Assembly: GCA_964523945.1 (NCBI GenBank)
Contig: CAZGBU010000128.1
Span: 1 to 5,089 of the forward strand
Source: CAKTOF01 sp964523945
GTDB lineage: Bacteria > Bacillota > Clostridia > Oscillospirales > Oscillospiraceae
Direction: 5' to 3'
DNA length: 5,089 nucleotides
The notes under the pieces were generated by a model that searched no databases, was not told where the DNA came from, and saw only the letters and a program-made list of their open reading frames with translations. A program made the translations under genes and the position numbers. Shown here one piece after another: positions 1-5,089 of this stretch. How positions within the stretch are numbered: position 1 is the first letter of the stretch; each line of letters begins with the position of its first letter.

Positions 1-1286
1 GTGAACTGCGCGTAAGCAAGACCATAAAGCGGGAACAAGCGGTTCAGGATCACCAGTGCAGGGATCTCCAGCACAATTTTGCGCAGGATGGCAAATACCA
101 GCGCATTTCGGCCCAGTCCCGCCGCCTGGAACACCGCCACTGGAATAAAGTCCATGCAAAGGAACGGCAGGCCGAGGCACATGCCGCGCAGGAAGCGCGT
201 GCCGTATTCGATGATGGATTCGTTCTCCATGAACAGTTGGATCAGCGCCGGCGCGCCGATGAAATATGCTGCCGAAACCACAATAATAAAGCTCAGCGCT
301 ATTTTGATGGCAAAAACGAGGGTTTGCCGCATACGGCGGATGTTTCCACTGGCATAGCTGTAGCTGATCAGGGGCATAATGCCCTGCGACAGGCCCATGG
401 AAATCTGCATGGGTACCATGTTGATTTTCTGTGTGATGCCCATTGCGGCGACGGCATCGGCGCCAAACGCAGAGGTGAAGTTATTCAGAACTGTCATGCC
501 GGTGACGTTGAGCAGATTCTGAATGGCGGCGGGCACACCGACCCCAAACACACCGGTTACGATGTTCCGCTGGAAACGGAACATCGACGGACGGATGCAG
601 ACATAGGTTTTTCCGCGCTTGCAATACAGCAAAACGAAAAAGTACAGACAGGCCACGCAGTTGGACAGGAACGTCGCAAGGCCGGCTCCAGCGGCGCCCA
701 TGTTCAGCCCCCATGGGAGAATAAAGATTGGATCGAGAATAATGTTCAGCAGGCAGCCGCTCATGGTGCCAATGCTCGCATGCAGCGCGCTGCCTTCCGC
801 ACGCACCAGATACGCCATTACTACGTTGAGGATCGAAGGCGCTGCGCCGAACAATACGGTCCAGAGCATATAGCCTGCAGTGGCGGAGGCCGTCTGCTCA
901 TCTGCGCCGAGCAGGTTCAGCAGCGGCGTCTGGAACACTGCGCAGAGGACAGAGAATACGACGCCGCAGAGAATGGCGCAGTAGAATCCAAAGGCGGAGT
1001 TGCGCGCAACCGTGTCGTTGTCGCCGCGGCCGAGTGCGCGGCTCATCATACTCGAGCTGCCGACGCCAAACAGGTTGTTCACAGCATTGAATGCCAGCAG
1101 TACCGGCGCGGCGAGCGCCACTGCGGCATTCTCGATCGAATCGTTCAGCATCCCGACAAAGTAGGTGTCGGCCAGATTGTACAGGACCATCACCAGCGAG
1201 CTTAGAATGGTGGGAATCGCCAGCTGCATCACCGCCCGCGGGACAGCGGTTTGTTCAAACAGCGCCAGCTTTTTTGCGTCTTCCAT
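1..1286 (-). CDS. MATE family efflux transporter, C-terminus cut by the window edge
   Basis: This is an integral inner-membrane exporter of the MatE family (Pfam MatE type). Such proteins expel drugs or other cationic/toxic compounds in exchange for Na+ or H+; the substrate here cannot be told. I translated the minus strand from the ATG at 1286-1284. The reading frame stays open for 428 codons to the edge, against a usual length of about 450 aa, so roughly the last 25 residues are missing. The protein starts MEDAKKLALFEQTAVPRAVM and then has the typical first-helix motif YNLADTYFVG at residues 36-45. Many hydrophobic segments follow, and the second half carries the family-like stretch GLSQGIMPLISYSY. 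The start is supported by a Shine-Dalgarno AAAAGGG (1293-1299, minus) six bases upstream. No convincing sigma-A promoter is visible between it and the tRNA terminator. Family assignment is secure; subfamily (NorM, DinF or MepA-like) is not resolved. Confidence 0.93.
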   Translation of the reverse strand, partial: MEDAKKLALFEQTAVPRAVMQLAIPTILSSLVMVLYNLADTYFVGMLNDSIENAAVALAAPVLLAFNAVNNLFGVGSSSMMSRALGRGDNDTVARNSAFGFYCAILCGVVFSVLCAVFQTPLLNLLGADEQTASATAGYMLWTVLFGAAPSILNVVMAYLVRAEGSALHASIGTMSGCLLNIILDPIFILPWGLNMGAAGAGLATFLSNCVACLYFFVLLYCKRGKTYVCIRPSMFRFQRNIVTGVFGVGVPAAIQNLLNVTGMTVLNNFTSAFGADAVAAMGITQKINMVPMQISMGLSQGIMPLISYSYASGNIRRMRQTLVFAIKIALSFIIVVSAAYFIGAPALIQLFMENESIIEYGTRFLRGMCLGLPFLCMDFIPVAVFQAAGLGRNALVFAILRKIVLEIPALVILNRLFPLYGLAYAQF

Positions 1287-1333
1287 ACAGTGCCCTTTTC
1301 TGAACCCCTGCATTCGGATGACATGTCTTTCAG

Positions 1334-1361
1334 AAAAATGGCTGCGAATCTGTTCCGCAGC
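1334..1361 (-). terminator. Terminator-like or attenuator-like hairpin in the MATE leader
   Basis: On the minus strand GCTGCGGA (1361-1354) can pair with TTCGCAGC (1348-1341), giving an 8-bp stem with one G-U pair and the 5-nt loop ACAGA. After a 2-nt CA comes a run of five T (1338-1334). It lies 48 bases upstream of the MATE start codon, so on that transcript it would act as an attenuator, or as a backup terminator for the tRNA. Its two arms are identical to the central arm segments of the tRNA terminator at 1420-1457. Short stem and T-run offset make its strength uncertain. Confidence 0.45.
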
Positions 1362-1367
1362 AAAGCA

Positions 1368-1392
1368 CCGGCGCAAGGCGGACTTGTGCCGG
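1368..1392 (-). other. Strong inverted repeat in the tRNA-MATE spacer
   Basis: On the minus strand CCGGCACAAG and CTTGCGCCGG flank the 5-nt loop TCCGC. They form a 10-bp stem with a single internal A/C mismatch. Only TTT within the next six bases follows, so this is not a convincing intrinsic terminator by itself. It directly precedes the hairpin at 1334-1361, with a 6-nt gap. It may be a structured leader element of the MATE mRNA or a remnant of a longer tRNA-operon terminator region. No known riboswitch or T-box signature was recognised. Confidence 0.4.
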
Positions 1393-1419
1393 CAGTGATC
1401 CGAGTGCAGTGACTTCTTG

Positions 1420-1457
1420 AAAAAAGTCGCTGCGAACGATTTCTCGTCCGCAGCGAC
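1420..1457 (-). terminator. Intrinsic terminator of the tRNA-Pro gene
   Basis: On the minus strand GTCGCTGCGGACGA (1457-1444) pairs with TCGTTCGCAGCGAC (1439-1426) around a GAAA tetraloop, and six T follow (1425-1420). The 14-bp stem has one G-U pair and is otherwise fully paired. It begins one base after the encoded CCA end of the tRNA at 1459. On the plus strand the hairpin is not followed by a T-run, so it works only for the tRNA direction. Confidence 0.93.
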
Positions 1458-1458
1458 G

Positions 1459-1535
1459 TGGTCGGAGTGTCGGGATTTGAACCCGAGGCCTCTTGGTCCC
1501 GAACCAAGCGCGATACCAAACTTCGCCACACCCCG
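1459..1535 (-). tRNA. tRNA-Pro with anticodon CGG
   Basis: A complete 77-nt cloverleaf including encoded CCA can be folded on the minus strand. The acceptor stem CGGGGTG/CACTCCG has one G-U pair, with A73 and then CCA at 1461-1459. The D stem is GCGA/TCGC. The anticodon stem is CTTGG/CCAAG around the loop TTCGGGA. The T stem TCGGG/CCCGA encloses TTCAAAT. The anticodon CGG (1501-1499) is followed by G37, as usual in tRNA-Pro, and C1-G72 with A73 agrees with bacterial proline identity. It decodes CCG, which by eye is the commonest proline codon in the neighbouring genes. The gene is monocistronic, with its own promoter (1549-1577) and terminator (1420-1457). Confidence 0.97.
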
Positions 1536-1548
1536 AAACAGCTTTTTT

Positions 1549-1577
1549 ATTATATGGTCGAATTGGCACATTGTCAA
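1549..1577 (-). promoter_or_regulatory. Consensus sigma-A promoter of tRNA-Pro
   Basis: Read on the minus strand, TTGACA (1577-1572) is followed by exactly 17 bases and then TATAAT (1554-1549). Both hexamers match the housekeeping consensus at every position. Transcription should start near 1543-1542, leaving a 5' leader of only about 7 nt before the mature tRNA end at 1535. This fits a strong, growth-linked stable-RNA promoter. Confidence 0.95.
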
Positions 1578-1606
1578 GTATAAATCTCTTCCGCCAGACA
1601 TAAATT
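1578..1606 (+). promoter_or_regulatory. Possible sigma-E-type promoter of the SpoIVFA/SpoIVFB-like genes
   Basis: GTATAAA (1578-1584) is followed after 14 bases by CATAAATT (1599-1606). The second box matches 7 of 8 positions of the Bacillus sigma-E -10 consensus CATACAHT, and the spacing is the usual one. The first box matches only about 4 of 7 positions of KMATATT. Transcription would start near 1612, just ahead of the ribosome binding site at 1617. In Bacillus the spoIVF operon is read by sigma-E, which makes the match relevant, but it could be chance in AT-rich spacer DNA. No good plus-strand sigma-A promoter was found. Confidence 0.3.
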
Positions 1607-1616
1607 TGCACCGGGC

Positions 1617-1623
1617 AGGTGAG
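1617..1623 (+). promoter_or_regulatory. Ribosome binding site that fixes the start at 1628
   Basis: AGGTGAG lies 4-5 bases before ATG 1628. An in-frame GTG at 1619 is part of this Shine-Dalgarno itself and is therefore unlikely to be the start codon. Confidence 0.8.
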
Positions 1624-1627
1624 AGAC

Positions 1628-1921
1628 ATGACAACAAAACGGTATGCATCCCGTGTCAGGCGGCCGACGCAAACACACACGCAGAAGCCGGATGGCATGA
1701 CCTGGCGTCTGGCGGTCTGTCTGATACTGTGCGCAGCTGCTGTTTTCTGCCGGATTTATTACCCGAGCGGAATTGAGGCAGTCTCGCAGGTCGTGTTCGG
1801 CGAGCAGGACAATGCGATCCGTGCGGCGTTTTCCGGCTTTGCCGAGGATTTGAAGACAGACGGTATCGCGCAGGCGTTTTCCGGGCTGTACGATGAGCTG
1901 ACCGGCCATGCGGAAGATTGA
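1628..1921 (+). CDS. Small single-pass membrane protein, probable SpoIVFA-like N-terminal remnant without M23 domain
   Basis: The product has 97 residues. It has a basic cytoplasmic N-terminus (residues 1-26, many Arg/Lys), one hydrophobic segment (WRLAVCLILCAAAVFCRIYY, about 26-45), and then an acidic, probably extracytoplasmic tail of about 50 residues ending LTGHAED. There is no cleavable signal-peptide site. In Bacillus and many Clostridia the gene just before the SpoIVFB-type protease is SpoIVFA or an M23 peptidase: basic N-terminus, one membrane span, linker, then a LytM/M23 domain. This protein has the same topology and position but stops before any M23 domain, because the protease gene begins 14 nt before its stop. 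I infer that it is a shortened SpoIVFA-like partner that anchors or restrains the protease. Sequence identity alone is too weak to prove this, and it could be an unrelated small membrane protein. Confidence 0.7.
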   Translation: MTTKRYASRVRRPTQTHTQKPDGMTWRLAVCLILCAAAVFCRIYYPSGIEAVSQVVFGEQDNAIRAAFSGFAEDLKTDGIAQAFSGLYDELTGHAED

Positions 1922-2480
1922 AATCAGCCCGGCGGCCGTTGCAGTGCTGTGTGTGCTGTTTTATCTCGACCCACAGACGTGTTTTGCACCGTTTGTGTTT
2001 GCGGCTGTACTGCACGAGGTCGGCCATCTGTTGGCATTGCTGTCGATGGGAGTGCCGATTTACAGCTTAAAGATTTCTTGCTTCGGCGCGGTCATTTCGG
2101 CCGCGCCGCTTTCCGATGGTCGTCAGATTGTCTGCTCGTTGGCCGGACCGGCGGTCAATCTGACGCTGTTTTGTTTTACTGCCCGCTTTGCACCGCACTT
2201 TGCCGCAGTGAATGCACTGCTTGCTGCATATAATCTGCTGCCAATTGCGCCGCTTGACGGCGGTGTGGCGCTGCGCAGCGCGCTGTCGCTGTTTTGTTTG
2301 CCGGCGCGGCAGCGGAAGATCGGCAGTGCAGTGCAGGCTGTGGTGCTGACCGTGTGTGCCGCGGCTGCGCTCTACGGCACATTTGTCGTGCGGTGCGGCA
2401 TCTGGCCGCTGCTGTTCGGCGCGCTGGTCGTGCGGCTGCCGCGCGAAAAGCCGGTTGCAAAAATGGCGCGGTTGCCGTAA
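1908..2480 (+). CDS. SpoIVFB-like M50 family intramembrane zinc metalloprotease
   Basis: This 190-aa site-2-type protease should cut substrates within or next to the membrane; the Bacillus relative SpoIVFB processes pro-sigma-K in the mother cell. The zinc-binding motif HEVGH is at residues 36-40, inside a hydrophobic segment. SLAGPAVN follows at about 77-84, and the second motif NLLPIAPLDGG at 109-119, where D117 is the expected third zinc ligand. About five to six hydrophobic segments are visible. Bacillus SpoIVFB is nearly 290 aa and ends in a CBS domain; here the protein ends soon after the last membrane segment, so that domain is absent. The start ATG overlaps the previous gene by 14 nt and has no good Shine-Dalgarno, suggesting translational coupling. 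All catalytic residues are present. The exact substrate is inferred from context only. Confidence 0.9.
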   Translation: MRKIEISPAAVAVLCVLFYLDPQTCFAPFVFAAVLHEVGHLLALLSMGVPIYSLKISCFGAVISAAPLSDGRQIVCSLAGPAVNLTLFCFTARFAPHFAAVNALLAAYNLLPIAPLDGGVALRSALSLFCLPARQRKIGSAVQAVVLTVCAAAALYGTFVVRCGIWPLLFGALVVRLPREKPVAKMARLP

Positions 2481-2505
2481 AATGTATTTGATTTTTGGAA
2501 AGTAC

Positions 2506-2510
2506 GAGGT
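2506..2510 (+). promoter_or_regulatory. Ribosome binding site that fixes the radical SAM start at 2519
   Basis: GAGGT sits 8 bases before ATG 2519. The frame stays open upstream to a TTG at 2495, but that codon has no comparable site, and the family homology begins right after 2519 (MNQQLARLLPLVQKPARYTG). Confidence 0.75.
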
Positions 2511-2518
2511 ACGGCTTC

Positions 2519-4351
2519 ATGAACCAGCAGCTTGCGCGCCTGCTCCCGCTGGTGCAGAAACCCGCGCGCTACACAGGCGGAGAATACAATCAAATTGTAA
2601 AAGACAAGTCCACGATCGATGTCCGCGTCGCGTTTTGTTTCCCAGACACCTATGAGATTGGTATGTCCAACATCGGCATGCGGATTCTCTACGGCCGGAT
2701 GAACGAGCCGGCGCACATCTGGTGCGAGCGTGTGTTCGCGCCCTGGGGCGATATGGAGTCGCTGATGCGTGAGCGCGGCATGCCGCTCTGGGCGCTGGAG
2801 TCAGGTGACCCGGTTGCGGATTTTGACCTGATCGCGTTTTCAATTGGCTATGAGATGAGTTATACCAATGTGCTCAATATGCTCGACCTGGCCGGCGTGC
2901 CGCTGCGTGCGTCAGACCGCCCTGACCTGCACAACATGGTCTTTGCAGGCGGTACCTGTATGTACAATCCCGAGCCGCTGGCTGATTTTCTGGATTTCTG
3001 CATTCTTGGCGAGGGCGAGGATGTCAATCTCGAAGTACTCGCGCTTTACACGCAGGCCAAGCGGGAGGGATGGGACAAGCCCCGTTTTCTGCGCGCGGTC
3101 AGCCGGATCGACGGTGTCTATGTGCCGTCGCTCTATGAATACCGCTGGAATGACGACGGTACGATTGCGTCTGTCTCGCCGACGGGCGGCGCACCTGCAA
3201 CGGTCACGAAACGCATCATATCCGATCTGGATCATGCGTATTACCCGACAAATCCCATTGTTCCGTCGACGGAGATTGTCCACGATCGTGCGAGCCTTGA
3301 GGTGTTTCGCGGCTGTATCCGTGGCTGCCGGTTCTGTCAGGCCGGCTTTGTCTACCGTCCGGTGCGCTCGAAGCATGCCGATACACTGGTGCAACAGGGC
3401 ATTGCGCTGCTGGAGAACTCGGGATACGACGAGATGACGCTTGCAAGCCTGTCCACGTCGGACTACCGTGAATTGCCCGCGTTTGCCGACCGGATGCTCG
3501 ACTACTGCAATCCGCGCAGCATTAGCCTGTCGCTGCCGTCGCTGCGGGCGGACAACTTCTCCCGTGAGCTGATGGAGAAGGTGCAGACGGTCCGCAAATC
3601 CGGCCTGACCTTTGCGCCGGAGGCTGGTACACAGCGCCTGCGCGACGCCATCAATAAGAACGTGACCGAAGAGGAAATCCTGACGACCTGCGCCACAGCA
3701 TTCTCCGGTGGATGGAGCAACGTCAAGCTGTATTTTATGCTCGGACTGCCGACCGAGACAGATGAGGACGTGCTGGCCATAGCAGATTTGGCCTATAAAG
3801 TTCTGAAGTGCTGGAAAGAGAACAGCCCTGTAAAAAAGCACGGCGTTAACATTACGGTATCCACAGCGTATTTTATCCCGAAGCCGTTCACGCCGTTTCA
3901 GTGGGAAGCGCAGATCACGCCGGAGGAATACAACCGCCGCGTCAGACTGCTGCGCGAAGCGATCCACTCACGCAATATTCAATACCACTGGCACGAGACA
4001 GAGCTGAGCGTGCTCGAGGCGGTGCTTGCGCGCGGTGACCGCAGGCTCTGTGCCGTACTGGAACAGGCAGTCAGAAACGGCGCAAAGCTCGATGCATGGC
4101 GGGAGTATTTCCGATACGATGCATGGACAAGCGCGTTTGAATCATGCGGCGTCGATCCTGCGTTTTACGCATTCCGTGAGCGGGGAGAAGATGAGCTGTT
4201 TCCATGGGAACCGATATCGGTCGGCGTGCATCGCTCATTTTTTGCGCGGGAGCGCGCATGCTCGCGCCGCTCGCGCATCTCGCCGGACTGCCGCGCACGC
4301 TGCTCAGCCTGCGGCGCGAACCTGCTGAATGGGGGTGTCTGCGATGCATAG
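2519..4351 (+). CDS. TIGR03960 family B12-binding-type radical SAM protein
   Basis: This 610-aa protein would use a [4Fe-4S] cluster and S-adenosylmethionine for radical chemistry in the cytoplasm; the reaction of the family is not established. The N-terminal Rossmann-like region contains FCFPDTYEIGMSNIG, typical of the family, but no classical DxHxxG cobalamin motif was seen. The radical SAM cluster motif is CIRGCRFC with C266, C270 and C273. FAPEAGTQRLRDAINK at 365-380 and LYFMLGLPTET from 404 are further family signatures. The C-terminus has a second cysteine group, C591, C595, C598 and C608 (SPDCRARCSACG...GVC), again spaced CxxxCxxC. Length fits the usual 600-620 aa, so the gene is complete. 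It follows the M50 gene after 38 nt and overlaps its partner gene by 8 nt, indicating one mRNA. The pair usually precedes RNase E/G and ribosomal protein L21 genes, hinting at RNA or ribosome-related work. Confidence 0.93.
   Translation: MNQQLARLLPLVQKPARYTGGEYNQIVKDKSTIDVRVAFCFPDTYEIGMSNIGMRILYGRMNEPAHIWCERVFAPWGDMESLMRERGMPLWALESGDPVADFDLIAFSIGYEMSYTNVLNMLDLAGVPLRASDRPDLHNMVFAGGTCMYNPEPLADFLDFCILGEGEDVNLEVLALYTQAKREGWDKPRFLRAVSRIDGVYVPSLYEYRWNDDGTIASVSPTGGAPATVTKRIISDLDHAYYPTNPIVPSTEIVHDRASLEVFRGCIRGCRFCQAGFVYRPVRSKHADTLVQQGIALLENSGYDEMTLASLSTSDYRELPAFADRMLDYCNPRSISLSLPSLRADNFSRELMEKVQTVRKSGLTFAPEAGTQRLRDAINKNVTEEEILTTCATAFSGGWSNVKLYFMLGLPTETDEDVLAIADLAYKVLKCWKENSPVKKHGVNITVSTAYFIPKPFTPFQWEAQITPEEYNRRVRLLREAIHSRNIQYHWHETELSVLEAVLARGDRRLCAVLEQAVRNGAKLDAWREYFRYDAWTSAFESCGVDPAFYAFRERGEDELFPWEPISVGVHRSFFARERACSRRSRISPDCRARCSACGANLLNGGVCDA
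4331..4336 (+). promoter_or_regulatory. Ribosome binding site of the DUF2344 gene inside the radical SAM gene
   Basis: GGGGGT lies 7 bases before ATG 4344. An alternative in-frame ATG at 4329 overlaps this purine run and has no site of its own. Family proteins begin close to the sequence encoded from 4344 (MHRLLYERFG). Confidence 0.6.
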
Positions 4352-5006
4352 GCTGCTGTATGAGCGCTTCGGCGCAGCTGTCTGGATTTCGCATCTGGAT
4401 ATGATGCGCGGCTTTCAGCGCTGCTTTGCGCGTGCCGGCGTGCGTGTCCGCCATACGGAGGGCTTTAATCCGCACGCTTATCTGTCGCTGGCGCTGCCGC
4501 TGCCGGTCGGAACGGAAAGCTGCTGCGAGATCGCGGATTTTGAGTTGATCGACCCGTGTGTCACGTTTGATGCGCTGCTGGCCCGCCTGAACGCCTGCTT
4601 TCCGGAAGGGATCCGTGTGCGCGAGGCATATGTCTCCGAACGGAAGATCAAAGAGCTGACGCATCTGCGCGTGCGCGTGACGATGACGTACGACGCAGGC
4701 GTGCCGGACAGGTGTGCTGATTTACTCCGGGCGCTGTTTGATCGTGATGCGCTGATTGTGATGAAAAAGAAAAAGAAAGGGGAGCCGGCACCAGCGGATA
4801 TTCGGCCGCTGATTGCTTCGGTTTCCGTTATGCAGCCGGACACACATACCGTCGTTCTCGAGCCGGTTGTCTGTGCACAGAACCCGTCGCTCAACCCGGC
4901 CTATCTGTTGGAAGCAGTGCGGACATATCTGCCTGCGTGTGTGCCGGATGCGTCGCAGATTTGCCGACTGGAGGTGCTGGATGCATCATTTACCCCATTT
5001 CGATGA
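4344..5006 (+). CDS. TIGR03936 / DUF2344 radical SAM-linked protein
   Basis: This 220-aa soluble protein belongs to the family that is found next to, or fused with, TIGR03960 radical SAM proteins. It is presumably a partner or substrate-handling subunit; no activity is proven. Family landmarks are SHLD at residues 16-19, GFNPH at 40-44, PLPVG at 52-56, and a lysine-rich stretch followed by DIRP (KKKKKG at 141-146, D152-P155). Length fits the usual 210-240 aa and the frame is intact to the TGA at 5004-5006. The start overlaps the radical SAM stop by 8 nt, typical of coupled translation and of subunits made in fixed ratio. No terminator follows within the window, so the transcript probably continues. 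If translation began at ATG 4329 the protein would be five residues longer. Confidence 0.9.
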   Translation: MHRLLYERFGAAVWISHLDMMRGFQRCFARAGVRVRHTEGFNPHAYLSLALPLPVGTESCCEIADFELIDPCVTFDALLARLNACFPEGIRVREAYVSERKIKELTHLRVRVTMTYDAGVPDRCADLLRALFDRDALIVMKKKKKGEPAPADIRPLIASVSVMQPDTHTVVLEPVVCAQNPSLNPAYLLEAVRTYLPACVPDASQICRLEVLDASFTPFR

Positions 5007-5089
5007 ATATTTACGCATTATTTTCCGATAAATGTTCTAAGGCAACACCGTACAATTACCCAAGAATCGTTGAGGGATTCCTCATTGGA
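5007..5089 (+). other. AT-rich tail without a recognisable gene
   Basis: These 83 bases contain no start codon with a ribosome binding site, no terminator hairpin with T-run and no RNA gene. About 37% are G or C by hand count, clearly less than the genes before. A small inverted repeat TGAGG-GATT-CCTCA lies at 5071-5084. In related genomes an RNase E/G gene would normally follow the DUF2344 gene, but nothing of it starts here. The segment from about 5039 (AAGGCAACACCG) looks unlike the rest and may be the edge of a repeat or insertion element; this is a suspicion only. Confidence 0.4.

Noticed and set aside
237..1205. Long plus-strand open frame of 322 codons
   Set aside because: It lies antisense to the MATE gene; its translation is low-complexity, rich in His/Gln/Arg and without membrane or domain motifs, while the minus strand gives a clean MATE protein.
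1320..1327. Palindrome GACATGTC as an operator of the MATE gene
   Set aside because: It is only 8 bp, does not extend on either side, and no promoter can be placed next to it; chance is sufficient.
1555..1584. Plus-strand sigma-A promoter with -10 TATAAA at 1579-1584
   Set aside because: The corresponding -35 position (TGGTCG, 18 bp upstream) is a poor match and overlaps the tRNA promoter spacer; TATAAA alone is not enough.
1417..1776. Plus-strand frame containing CRDLNPRPLGPEPSAIPN
   Set aside because: This is the well-known false protein made by translating the reverse strand of a tRNA gene; the region is tRNA-Pro plus its terminator and promoter.
2482..2655. ATG at 2482 as start of a small gene between the protease and radical SAM genes
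   Set aside because: It has no ribosome binding site, and its frame runs inside the radical SAM gene with an Arg/Ala/Cys-rich translation typical of a shadow frame.
2912..3967. Minus-strand open frame of 351 codons
   Set aside because: It is antisense to the radical SAM gene and results from GC-rich codon usage; no motif is recognisable, whereas the plus strand holds all family motifs.
4761..4784. A-rich run (AAAAAGAAAAAGAAA) followed by GGGGAG as a frameshift site or internal ribosome binding site
   Set aside because: The codon phase does not give a true X XXY YYZ slippery heptamer, no start codon follows at a suitable distance, and a lysine-rich stretch before DIRP is normal for this family.

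Overview
The window looks like chromosomal DNA of a fairly GC-rich member of the Clostridia, most likely an Oscillospiraceae/Ruminococcaceae-type gut Firmicute. This rests on three things: the gene order SpoIVFA-like, SpoIVFB-like M50 protease, TIGR03960 radical SAM, TIGR03936/DUF2344; strong Shine-Dalgarno sites of the AGGTGA/GAGGT/AAAAGGG kind; and heavy use of GC-ending codons. The species cannot be named from the sequence alone.

Left part, minus strand (1-1577). A MATE-family multidrug/toxin exporter runs off the left edge; 428 codons are present and only the last part of the C-terminus is missing. Upstream of it, on the same strand, lies a complete tRNA-Pro(CGG) gene with encoded CCA. 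Its promoter has perfect TTGACA and TATAAT boxes with a 17-bp spacer. A 14-bp GAAA-capped terminator starts one base after the CCA end. Between this terminator and the MATE start are 133 bases without a gene. They hold two further hairpins, one of which repeats the arm sequences of the tRNA terminator and is followed by a T-run.

Right part, plus strand (1578-5006). Four co-directional genes form a tight, probably single operon diverging from the tRNA. First is a 97-aa single-pass membrane protein in the SpoIVFA position that has no M23/LytM domain. It overlaps by 14 nt a 190-aa SpoIVFB-like M50 intramembrane protease with no CBS domain. After 38 nt comes a 610-aa TIGR03960 radical SAM protein, which overlaps by 8 nt a 220-aa TIGR03936/DUF2344 partner. 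The first two would act at a membrane, in sporulating relatives in mother-cell sigma-K activation. The last two are a conserved pair of unproven function that usually precedes RNase E/G and ribosomal protein L21 genes. A weak sigma-E-like promoter can be read in front of the first gene.

The final 83 bases (5007-5089) are clearly AT-richer, contain no gene and do not start the RNase G gene expected there. They may be a non-coding gap or the edge of a repeat or mobile element.

Nothing here is a clearly new defence or mobile system. The most interesting points are the trimmed-down SpoIVFA/SpoIVFB-like pair, the uncharacterised radical SAM/DUF2344 pair with a second CxxxCxxC motif, and the duplicated hairpin arms in the tRNA-MATE spacer.
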